DNA of 64,000 nt, taken from assembly GCF_003945595.2 (NCBI RefSeq), contig NW_024104107.1:1116001-1180000 (forward strand), in the 5' to 3' direction. The notes beneath the pieces are model-generated. The model saw nothing but the letters and a program-made list of their open reading frames with translations. It was not told the DNA's origin and did not search any database. Both the position numbers and the translations under genes were made by a program. This document shows, piece by piece, positions 36,086-46,371 of the stretch. Numbering within the stretch: the first letter of the stretch is position 1; every line of letters begins with the position of its first letter. Source of the stretch: Pipra filicauda (taxonomy: Eukaryota; Chordata; Aves; Passeriformes; Pipridae).

Positions 36086-36971
36086 CTTGGTCTGTTTCTT
36101 TTTCCTTTTTCTGTTTCTGATGTGCAGACCCCGAGGAACCCTCTGCCTCACAGTTGATCTAAGGGGATGAGGAACAGATGGCAAGTGCTACTGGAGGAAC
36201 AGGAGGGTCTCTGCTGCAGTGTCTCTGCATCTCCCTCCCCATCACACATGCACAGACTCCTGGGCTCCCTCTTCCTCCTCTAATCTCTGAATTTCTTTCT
36301 CTTCCCAATTGAGAAGCCCAAACCTACAAGCTCTCTAGAACTCTCTGCAGTGATTGAGATAATTCTTTCACCCTTTTCCCACTCACCCTGTCTCTCTGTC
36401 TGATCCCATCCCTCCTTATGGCCCTGTCCTCTCATTTGCAGGCTTGCACTTGCTCCTCCACTCCTGGTATCCCTGTTCCTTTGCTCTCTCCTCTCCCAGC
36501 ATTCCCCACACTTCTGTCTGGCCGTGCCTCTCTGCTTCCTTCACACTCAAGCATTGACACACACACAGAGCTCTCCATGCCAGGAGGTGCAGGATGCTCA
36601 TTTTCCTTGTGTGGCTTTGGATTAGCCCTTGGAAGGTCACCTCCATCACCCCCTAAATAACTGTTTCAGCATGTTGGACTCCTGAGTCTCTCCCAGTGCT
36701 GGGTGTGTTTTGCAAAGCTGATGCGGAACCTGGAAGCAACTCCAAGACAAAGGAATCCCAGCTCTTCCCTTTGATACAGAGGGATCAAAGGGAAGAGCCG
36801 GAGAAGGTGAACTTAAAGGCTCAAAACACAGAAGGCAAATGGCAAGAGGCCCCAGCTTCATATTATTTAAATCCCAAGGCTTTGAGCTTCCTCTTACTTT
36901 TGTTTTACTGGTGCCTAGGGAAGACTGTTCTGCAACCAGTTTCTGACTAACCTTATGTTACTTATGAGCAA
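36086..36971. other. Pyrimidine-rich unique stretch with foldback
   Basis: The region 36200-36560 is C/T-rich without a clear unit. The hairpin at 36757-36802 is listed separately. Confidence 0.5.
36757..36802. repeat. Near-perfect inverted repeat (hairpin), 15-bp perfect core
   Basis: GCTCTTCCCTTTGAT at 36761-36775 and its exact reverse complement at 36784-36798, with loop ACAGAGGG. Beyond one A/C mismatch the stem extends three more pairs (TCC at 36757-36759 with GGA at 36800-36802). Confidence 0.9.
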
Positions 36972-37104
36972 CCTGGAAGTGTCCAAGGCCAGGTTGAATG
37001 GGGCTTGGAGCAACCTGGTCTAGTGGAAAGTGTCCCTGCCCATGGCAGGGGGGTAGAACTGGATGATCTTTAAGGTCCCTTCCAACCCCAAACCTTCTGT
37101 GTTT
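36972..37104 (+). mobile_element. CR1 LINE fragment, 3' end
   Basis: CTGGAAGTGTCCAAGGCC, TGAATGGGGCTTGGAGC and TTTAAGGTCCCTTCCAACC, with an eroded tail. Confidence 0.95.
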
Positions 37105-37379
37105 GACTCAAGGGAGGAGATTTGCAGGTTTGCTCCACGTAGGTGAGTCGGCTTCATGCTCCAGAGGAAAGTTGTGCTTCTTCCCTGAAAATTAGCAGAA
37201 AGCCATCCCCAATCTGGGAATAAATCACATCTGTGCAGTGCTATCATTCCCTAAAACCATTCCAGTGTGTCTGAGGTGAGACTGGTAGGGTCATGCGTAG
37301 CAGAAGCAGATGGGTATTTTGGAGGCTCTTTTAAACTTTGCCAGTGAAATATCAAATAAATATGTACTTCTACTAAAGC
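37105..37379. other. Unique intronic stretch
   Basis: Nothing recognised. Confidence 0.4.
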
Positions 37380-37770
37380 GTGGCAGGAAGCACATTTGGT
37401 AAAAATTAAGTAACAGTGCTGCAAATCATGTTGACAGGCTCTTTTTGGCCTTTCAGTGTGTGTTTCTCATTAAAATGGAGAAGGCTTCTACCTATTTGTC
37501 TCCTGAGATTTATTCTTCTTCCCTTTGCCGCTGAGTCACTACCAGCAACAGAATTATTGTGTGCAAATTAGCTGCCAAAGAAGAGGTGGGGACTGGCCAG
37601 TTTACCTCTGATTTCACGACCACTGATTGAAATCTTGTCTGCTGCTTACATTATCCTATCAATTAGTTAACGCAATCGTTAATAACTTTGTTTAATCACA
37701 GCTTAATTTCTCCAAATGTGGTCTTTGCACATGATATCAAGTAGCATTAACTCCTAGGTTTGGAACGGCT
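37380..37770. promoter_or_regulatory. Strongest candidate conserved non-coding block
   Basis: About 390 bp of unique sequence with many homeobox-type words: ATTAAGTAACAG, GTGCAAATTAGC, CTATCAATTAGTTAACGC, ATCGTTAATAAC, TTTAATCACAGC. A small palindrome TTAACG-CAAT-CGTTAA lies at 37667-37682. It is repeat-free between two CR1 copies. Function is inferred from texture only. Confidence 0.35.
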
Positions 37771-38250
37771 GTTTCCAGGGGATTGTCAATTTGAGGCTGT
37801 CCCCAGAAACACTGGCTCAAGATCACAAGTTTTCAAAATAACTCGAGAGGGTTTTTTTCCTTTTAATTTGCATTCGTTTGTTTGGGAGCCATCAGGTTGT
37901 GTGCAGACCATGGTTTTCATCATTGGGCCAGAACCAGAAAAGACAGAAATGGTCTTGTTTGGAAATGGAAATTGAGGTTGTCTAATAGGTGTGACTTTTT
38001 GACCTGGGGATTTAAAAGCTGCAAAGACACCCAGAAACTGTAAATTTTGCCGCTGTTGTTGCAGATCTCTGTAATTTCTGTGATTCAACTCTGGTCTTGA
38101 AGTATTAAATCTCAACTTGTAGAGGGGTTACTGTGTGTATTGATGACCACTGTGCACACCCACTCTTTGGAGTAATCGGGTCTTCTGCAGGACCTCACTA
38201 ACCGACTTCTGGAAGGGTATTGGCAGCATCATCTCTTCCTTGGAATAACT

Positions 38251-38474
38251 GTTAGGAAGTTAGGAAGAAATTATTTACTTAGAGGATGTGAGGCACCAGA
38301 AAATGGTGCCTAGAGAAGCTGTGGATACTCCATCCCTGGAAATGTTCAAAGCCAGCTTGGACAGGGCTTGGAGCTACCTGTTCTAGTGGAAGGTGTCCCT
38401 GCCCATGGCAGGGGGTGGAAATAAATGGTCTTTAAGGTCCCTTCTAACCCAAACCCTTCTATGATTCTATAATT
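38251..38474 (+). mobile_element. CR1 LINE fragment, diverged
   Basis: GTTAGGAAGTTAGGAAG, GCCTAGAGAAGCTGTGG, CTAGTGGAAGGTGTCCCTGC and CCCTTCTATGATTCTATAAT. Confidence 0.94.
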
Positions 38475-39616
38475 GGCTGTTCCTAAACCAGACTGACATC
38501 CTAGGTAAGATCAGGGCCATCAGAGCTTCTAAGAAGCCCAAATCATGGATTGAAGTTCACACCGTCTTGTAAAGATGCGTCACATTCATCATCCTCTAAA
38601 TCCCCAAAAGAAGAGGGCTCCAAAGCACCCATTTCCCTGCCAGCTGTCCCGCTCTTGAGCAGTCCTGTACAAAACAGATAGGGAAGAACAGTTCCTCCAG
38701 TTCAGTCAATCCCTATCAAGCCAATGAGTGTAATCCCAGTTGGCAGCAAAGGCAACTTTTTGTTCTCTTTGATTGTTCTTTCCTGCTCCTGAAACACCCC
38801 TCATTACCCTCAGTGATATCAGAGGCTGAACTCAGCTCTCCCTTGCATTTGCTTTCACCTAATTAAGGGCCTGTTAAATAAGGTCAGACGCCCTCTGAGA
38901 AATGACTGCATGGATGGAAAATCCCGCATGGATGCTCAGCTCAGGATGGAAAAGACACTGTGTGAGTGCCTGTGTTTCTCAGCCAAGAATGATAAAAGTG
39001 GTTTGGCCCACTGGCAAAAACTGCAGCACATTGAGCTGTTTTTTCTTTTGAAAAAATTCTTTATCAGCAAAAGGCATATTATTGCAAAAAAAAAAAGTCA
39101 CCATTTGGCTTGATTTTAACTCATTTGCTGCTGGCACGGGGTATTTAGGAGTAAGCAGGGGTGGGATAATTCATGGAGTAGGGAGTCCCTTAACCTCCGT
39201 CTGGGTTGGTTGTGTGTTCCAGCAGGGATAAAAATAACTCCAAAAGCTGAGATGAGTAGGTGAGGAACTGATTCAAGGTATTGGAGGTGTCCCAAATGAG
39301 CCATTCATGGCAAGGGAAGAAATTCCACCGGGGGCTGTGTCCATCCCATGAGATGCATGGGCATCTGGAATTTCATATCCCACTGTCCCCTCAGCCTTGA
39401 ATTAAGGCTGTCCCTTTTCACACTTGAATTAAGGCTCTTTTTATGCTTTGGAAACACTTTCATGAGCCAGTTGATGCTGTATTCAAGTGCCCCACTTTGC
39501 CCTAAAACCAATACTATGCTTAGTGCACTGGAAAGGAGGAAAGGTTTGGAGTTGAGAGACAGTCCAGGATTTGGGAGACTCGGTCTCATTTCCTCATAGA
39601 GTCCTTGCACTGTCAG
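38475..39616. other. Unique intronic stretch with spaced direct repeat
   Basis: CTTGAATTAAGGCT occurs twice, at 39396-39409 and 39423-39436 (period 27). No exon recognised. Confidence 0.5.
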
Positions 39617-39724
39617 ACACATGGTGGGATTGTTGGGGTGTCCTGTGCAGGGCCAGGAGTTGGACTTGATGATCCTTGTGGGTCCCTTCCAACTCAGGAT
39701 GTTCTAGGAATTTATGATTCTATG
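39617..39724 (+). mobile_element. CR1 LINE tail, CAGGATATTC subfamily
   Basis: ATGGTGGGATTGTTGGGGTG, GGAGTTGGACTTGATGATCC and TCCAACTCAGGATGTTCTAG. Confidence 0.93.
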
Positions 39725-41460
39725 ACATCAGCTGTGTGCAAACCACTGCAGCTCCACGTGTCCTGTAAGTACAGAAGATATCTCCAAGGTCAGGACCTCT
39801 TCTGGAACTCTTTGTAACACCTACCAGTGACTATTGGAAACTCAGGTCTCCTCCTGACACCTGAGGCTGGTGTGTCTGCCCTGGTGAGAGCTGCAAGGCT
39901 TTGTTGGATCCCAAAGCTCAGAGGGACTTTTTCTCAGTTGCCATCAGAAATCCAGCCTGAGCTTTGCTGGGTATCAGAGAGGGAAATGCTTCTTGAGACA
40001 ATAATTGTCCTCTTTGTAACCCCCCTGTAGATGAGTTAAAGCTTTCTTCATCCCATCCAGAGGAATACTGACAGATCAGAGTGTCCAGATCACCCCTGGG
40101 CCAGGATTTGGGGTGCACTTATGTCTACATGGGTGCATTAACTCAATTTAGTGCCTGATCCAGCCTTTCACCCTACAAGACCTGTGTTCAGGCATGGTGG
40201 TGGTGTGTTTGTGCCTGAACTCTGCAGCTGTGCCCTCTTCTACATGTTCAATATTTGAGGGGAGAACTACAGCTTTCACAGTGCCATCTGTGGATCTGCA
40301 TTTGGCTTGAACTTCAGCTTGAACTAATGTCAGCATTCATCTCTTGGCTTGCCAAAAAAGCCATCCCCATGCCAGCATGGTTCCTCCACAGGCTGCTCAA
40401 AGCAGCAGCACAGGAGCTGGAGGGTGCACAGAGGCTTTCCAGGGTGCTGTGCTCTGCAGAGGATGGTTTAATTCATCCATGGGACTCCTTGCCTTTAAGT
40501 ATCCATGTTAGGGACACAATTGTAAGGGAATGCCTGCAGTCAAGACATGAGGAATGAGGTGGATCATTCAGTTTAACCAGGTCTCCTTCCTCCTGTACTA
40601 TGTTTTTTAAGTGGGAATATTTGGTTCTCCAATTCATGGGGTTCTGCAGACAGCTACCCCCTGCCTTGCACAGAGGACAAAAAGTAAGGCTGGAGGAAGG
40701 AGTGAGCAACGGCCATAAATGCAAAAAGCATTTGCAGAGTCATTCCCAGGGTGAGAATGGCAGGGAGTATTGATCCTCAGGAGCGGGTGACAGGTGGGAA
40801 GCCATGCAGACGTGTCCCCTGGGGCACAGAGCTGCCTGACACGTGGAGTTGCAGGTCACCTGGCACTATTGATTGTGGTGCTGTTCCTCTGTGGAGTCAC
40901 ACACAGGCTGCTCAGTAGAGCTACAGAGCTGTTCTGGGAAAAGGTTCTGGAGTTAAATGCATCCCTCTCATGTTTTAAACAACAACAAAAAAAATATCCA
41001 CCTTCGTCTCTCTGAGTCCTGCCAGGCTGGTAGGTTGTGGTTTCAGCTAGGAATAGGTCAGAGTATTAAGGGCAGCTCAAGGAATTTAGCTGGAAATCTG
41101 AAAATCTCCACCCTCCCTTCCCCCAGCCCCTGACCCTGTAACAGACCCAGAAGAAGGGGAGAAGAAAGAGGAAGCCTAAGAAGCTGGTGATTACATGTGA
41201 AGCCTGGCAGATCTGTAATCCTGGACTCCATTAAACATCTGTCTCCTCCAATCTCCCTGACAGCCAGGTCTCCTCCTCTGGCTGCCTCGCACAGATCTCT
41301 CCTTTGCAGGTCACTGGAAAGCACAGCTTGTTAATCATCCCCTGGCTTTGGTTATTCCACACCAGCCCAGCCTGAGAGGGAGGATCTGGGCAAGGCAGTG
41401 CCCGTGGCTCAGGGGCACAGGCACTTCCACACCTCTTGGGTTTAAGCTCTTAAATTTGAC
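39725..41460. other. Unique intronic stretch
   Basis: No repeat, exon or RNA gene recognised. Confidence 0.45.
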
Positions 41461-41780
41461 ACATCCTTGAGTGCTTTCCCGGATCGGTGCCCGGCGGCTG
41501 TCTGGGACTGTTCCCTTAATTACTGCATTTTAAACATGCTTCAAAAGTTGTTTCCATTACAGGCTCATGTGCCTTATTACTGTCTTTGAAGCAAGTATTT
41601 GCTCTCTTGGGGCTTTTCCCTTGCACCACAAGTGCACAGAGTTATCATTTTCTAATGCATATTCTGTTTTTCATGTGATGCCTCAGAACTCCTAAGCACG
41701 CTCCATGTTAGTGGGGATTAATAGGAATTTCATTGTCAGACTCGGGGAAAACTGTGCTCCAGAGTTTGCTGTGTCTTCTG
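41461..41780. promoter_or_regulatory. Candidate conserved non-coding block
   Basis: A CpG-bearing start (GGATCGGTGCCCGGCGGC) followed by TTAATTACTGCATTTTAAAC, CTAATGCATATTCTG and GGATTAATAGG. Unique sequence without repeats. Confidence 0.28.
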
Positions 41781-43170
41781 CACTCATGGCTTTGAGTCTT
41801 TCTTGCTTTAAGGCCCCTGCTAAATATCTTCCATCAGTTTATATGACTTGATATAGTCATTATCATCATAGATGTGTGCAGTAGGAACAGGAAAATGAAA
41901 TCCATTCCAGAACCTGCCCTTGAAAGGCAACCTGGCTCTTATGTTCTTTTCTATTAAAAATATAACTCTAAAGTCATACTGTGATGTTATTTTTTTTTCA
42001 AGGTTTGGGGTTTTATTTCCAGTCTTTGTGATTTTCCAGTTTGTGATTGGAGACAACTGTACTCAGCTACCCTGAAAATTATTTTCTTGTTTCATTTCCT
42101 AACTGGATGAAGAAATAGTGAGAATCCTTGAGACCTAAATTAGTCTGTCTTGCTTTGTTGGTTTTTTTGTGGGTTTTTTTTGTTTTTTTTTTTGTCCTTT
42201 AGAAAGATATTTTGAACCAGCAAGCTGAGCACTTGGTCAATACTGTGTTGTATAGGGTATATCTGTATTTTTGTTGGTAGTGTAAGCCTTGGCCTGCTCA
42301 ACAACTTGTGTTTGGTTGGTTGGGAAGATTTGAGGGGACAGAAAAATCCATGCACCAAGTTGTGTGGATAAATCGGTGCCCCTTCAGTGGATGTTGCACA
42401 TGGACATGACAATTCCTCTGCCAAATGTCCCCCATGTCATTGCCTGAATAAAGGTCATGTTAAAATTGGGATTTTTTTGAAGCAATGATCCTTAAACTCT
42501 TAGTTCTCATCCCAATCCGAGCACTTCTCACATAATTCTGACTCCCTAGAAATCCTTTCCTTTAGTTCACCTGATGAATTCATTTCTTGTCCTCCAGTCC
42601 TGAACTCCTACCCAGATACCTGCTCTCCTGAGAGTCTGGATCCATGGATGCCTTTGTGATGTATTTATAACTTGTAAAGCCCTTTGGATTTCTCCAGGAT
42701 GAAAGACAGTGTTTGTACAAGATCCCTGCTCTCATGACATAATTCGGGAAGCTTTCCCTGGAAGGAACCTTCCAAGCACTTTTGACTTCACGTGTCAGTA
42801 GTTTCTGCCCCAAAGAGCGAAGGTAACCCACGTGTTTCCCCCAAGCATCCCATCAGGAATGCGTTTTGATGGAGTAGGAACTCCAGGGTGATCCACATAA
42901 TTAATGTTGGATTCACGGAGCACTGGCACGGAGGAGACAGGCAGACGTTTTCACTGCCTTGGCCTCCATCAGGACAAAGCATCCTTTGTTCCCATGTCCT
43001 TGTTTTATTTCATTTAGTGGTTAAATGCAATAAAACAGGGAACACTCTCTGGCAGTGAAACCAAACGCTGCAGTGTGGCCTGTGCCTGTAGATCTCAGCT
43101 TTCTTATTATCCCAAAAAAGGATCCAAATTCATAGGGAGTAAGCCCAAGCCATTCCTGGACGCTGAGGGG
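41781..43170. other. Unique intronic stretch with T-rich tract
   Basis: A T/G tract lies at 42157-42196 (runs of T broken by G). No exon recognised. Confidence 0.45.
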
Positions 43171-43179
43171 CTTCCTCTC

Positions 43180-43640
43180 TCTCTCCAAGAGCATTATCTA
43201 TCCCTGAAGACTTTCACCTCAGGCCATTAACTGGCAGGTTGGTCATTAGGAGCCACTTGGCAGTGACTGATTGCGGGGATCTCTTTTGCTATGGAAAATG
43301 TGGAACTGATTGCCTGGGTGACCCCGTTTGACCCCGGGAATTCTGCATTTAACCTGGCTTTAGACATAATAAACTCGAGTAATTAGCAGAGAAATTCAGC
43401 GGTGACATGTCTAATTGATTGGAAATGCCAGTCCCCGGTGAGACACGAAGCCTCTGCTGCGAGGGGGTCGTCGGGATGCTGTCAGGAGGCAGGGAAATGC
43501 AGGGAAGGAATGTGGAGCCTCTTGTAGGTTTGCTTTTCTTTCCAGCTGAGAATGCTGCAGGTTTGCTTTTCTTTCCAGCTAATGGCCCCGGTGAATAGCT
43601 ATCCATCACTAATTACTGATCCCTGTACTCAGCACTTTCC
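43180..43640. promoter_or_regulatory. Candidate conserved non-coding block with tandem duplication
   Basis: GGCCATTAACTGG, GAGTAATTAGCAG, GTCTAATTGATTGG and CACTAATTACTGATC lie in unique sequence. A CpG cluster (GAGGGGGTCGTCGGGATG) sits in the middle and the 22-bp duplication is at 43526-43580. Confidence 0.3.
43526..43580. repeat. Direct duplication of a 22-bp acceptor-like tract
   Basis: AGGTTTGCTTTTCTTTCCAG followed by CT occurs at 43526-43547 and again at 43559-43580, identical, 33 bp apart. Each copy looks like a pyrimidine tract plus CAG. Confidence 0.92.
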
Positions 43641-44330
43641 CAAGGTTGAGCTCACACCTCTGGGAAAATCCACCTAATCTCTGCACAGTCCATCTTAACC
43701 CTCTGCTTGCAAAGAGGAAAAAAAACACCTTCTGTGATCCTCATCTGGAAATCCAGCAGTTTGTGCCTCACCAAAGAGGACCCTGTTTGAGAAAATATCA
43801 TTTATTTCAGGTTTGATAATATCTTATCTCCCTTGTCAACACAGATCTGTGATATCCCTTCCCAGGCTTTGCATTTGTGCTCCTAAATTGATGACAGTTG
43901 AAAAAATCAAACATTTTAAATTAATTTTTGTATTTGTCCTTAAAACTGGCCATTTTTCTGCCCTGGTTCATGACAGGACCTCAGGACCACGTGTGTGCAC
44001 ACCCTAGAGCATAATACCCTGTGATATGGGGCCAGGAATGGTCTGGGAGTGTCTCCCAGACAGTCTGGACATGGTTCAGGGATGACCATGGCCAGGGGCT
44101 ATTTCTGAGAGGCAGTTTGGCTGCAGCTGCTCCATCTGCAGGCTAAAGGAACCAAATAATGTGTAAACCTGCCCATCAAATTATCAGCACAGGTCCAGCT
44201 TTACAGACTGGTGCAAGCACAGTGCTGTGGTTTTTGTGTGGGTAGGTTCAAAGTCTCTGTACTGCTCATTGTGGCCTTCCAGCACTTCAAGGGGGTTCAT
44301 AAAAAAGAGAGAAAATGACTATTTACATGG
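43641..44330. other. Unique intronic stretch
   Basis: Nothing recognised. Confidence 0.45.
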
Positions 44331-44566
44331 ACAGGTAGGACAAGGAGGGGATGGTTTTTAAACTAAAAGAGGAGAGATTTAGGTTAGATATTAGGAAGAA
44401 CTTCTTGGCTGTGAGGGTGGGGAGGCCCTGGCACAGGTTGCCCAGAGAAGTTGTGGCTGCCCCTGGATCCCTGGAAGTGTCCAAAGCCAGCTTGGATGGG
44501 GGCTTGGAGCAACCTGGGATAGTGGAAGTTGTCCCTGCTCGTGGCAGAGAAGGAAAAAGATGATTT
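44331..44566 (+). mobile_element. CR1 LINE fragment with lost 3' tail
   Basis: GAGAGATTTAGGTTAGATAT, GGCACAGGTTGCCCAGAG, CTGGATCCCTGGAAGTGTCC and CAACCTGGGATAGTGG, ending in AGGAAAAAGATGATTTTTT. The usual CTTCCAACCCAAACC tail is gone. Confidence 0.95.
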
Positions 44567-46062
44567 TTTGCTTGTAGTGTCAATTAAATGTTTGAAATAT
44601 TGATTAAGAGCTGATGTCTTATTAAACAGGGGTAGCAGAGAAGAGCAGGTCATGTTTGGGGAAAGCTGAAGAGCCCACTGGGAGAGCTTGAGGGGGATGT
44701 TTCAACCATATCTCTGAGAAAAATAGGGAAGACACTAAAATTTAGGGATGTAGACACTGCCATTTGCCAGAAGGGTTTAGAAGGGTCATTGGGGTGTTTT
44801 ATTTGTTAACATGGATACAGCCTTGGGGGAAGATAACCTGTTGCATCTGTCACACCATGAGAACCCTCCATTTGCTAATGCAGTGGAAATCAATGTGTCA
44901 CTGGGGGGTGTCCCTGGTTTCCTCAACCCTCTGGTGTCTCCTGCTGCTCCTCAGGTACCAGAATTTCACTCACCTCTGTGCATCCAAGCTCTTCGAGGTT
45001 TTCTTGAGGTTCACCACCTCCTCCCAGCCAAGGGAGGAGAAAACCAGAAACCAACTCAGGGCTCCAGGAACACTTTCATATCCTGGATCAATAAATTAAA
45101 AAAGGGAAAAGCAATACAGTGGCAACACCATATGCACTGAAGCATCCTGGGGACATTGCAGAGTCTCAAAACAAACATTAGATGTGTAAACAGTGTCTCA
45201 GCACTCCTTGGTGAGGGTTTGCTGCAGACCCATTTATTGCCTTCCTGATGATTTATTTTCATTAATTTTCATAGCTTACCAGATAAAAGTGCTTGTGGCA
45301 AATATTGTGGGCTCTCCCTGCTCCCACACCAGCCCAGCAAACACTCCCTTTCTCATATCTACTTTCTTTTTGAGCTGACAGCCAATTCATCCACTACTGA
45401 TTGTGGCACAAAGTTTGCACCATCAGCAATTTGCCCCTTTCTTCAGTGCTCACACACTTTTGGGGTGTTATTCTCTCTACTTAGAGGAACAGCAGCAATG
45501 GTTGTGGTGCAAAACGACCTTTTAAATTCTGAAATATTTGTATTTGATGGGTTTGTGCCTTTGCTTCCTCACACACCGTTTAAAAGGAAGGAGGATTCAC
45601 ACATGATAAAGAACTGCAGCTTGGAGTAATTTTTTTCTTAAAGCAGAGGGACTATTTGTAGGTTTAAGCATTGACAGTTTTGCCCCAGGGTCCTAGAAAA
45701 ATAGACAAAGAATCTTTACTGGGTGGATGAAATTTTCAGGTCCCTGGAAATATCCTGTGCCTTTCAATGGGACAATTCCTTCTTCTTTTCTTCTTTTGCT
45801 TGCATTTGTTATTTACTTTCTGCCATTCTGCTTCTCTAAAATATTAGCTTTTTTTTTTTTTTTTTTAAATTTTGCCAAATGAGAGGTCATCCTGAATTTA
45901 GTGGTCCACCTGTGGGGGAAAAAAAAAGTTTGTTTTGGCTCTGTGATTTGCTTTCAGCCTGGGATGCTGCTCTTTCTCCTGTTGGCCATGAAAATAGTCG
46001 TGTGCAACACAGACGTGATGTACTTATTTATTTATTATTATATATACATATGATATAAATAT
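44567..46062. other. Unique intronic stretch with T18 and AT-rich tract
   Basis: A T18 run lies at 45849-45866 and A/T-only sequence fills most of 46021-46062. No exon recognised. Confidence 0.5.
45849..45866. repeat. T18 homopolymer
   Basis: Eighteen consecutive T followed by AAATTTTG. No adjacent retroelement. Confidence 0.9.
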
Positions 46063-46349
46063 TTACAAGAGCATGGAGTGACAGGACAAGGTGAATGGCT
46101 TCAAACTGAAAGAGAGAAGGTTTAGATTGGATATTAGGAATAAATTCTTCCCTGTGAGGGTGGGGAGGCCCTGGCACAGGTTGCCCAGAGAAGCTGTGGC
46201 TGCCCCATCCCTGGAAGTGTCCAAGGCCAGATTGGACTGGGCTTGGAGTAATCTGGTCTAGTGGAAGGAGTCCTTGCCCGTGGAAGGGAGTTGGAATAAA
46301 ATGATCAGTCAGGTCCCTTCCTGCCCAGGCAATTCTATGACTCTCTGAT
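46063..46349 (+). mobile_element. CR1 LINE fragment flanked by similar AT words
   Basis: TTACAAGAGCATGGAGTGAC, GTTTAGATTGGATATTAGG, CCCTGTGAGGGTGGGG and CAATTCTATGACTCTCTGAT. TGATATAAATAT precedes it and TGATGTATAAATAT follows. Confidence 0.95.
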
Positions 46350-46350
46350 G

Positions 46351-46371
46351 TATAAATATAGAATATTTATA
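46351..46371. repeat. Short perfect palindrome beside CR1
   Basis: TATAAATAT-AGA-ATATTTATA: 9-nt arms and a 3-nt spacer, directly after the CR1 end. Confidence 0.8.
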
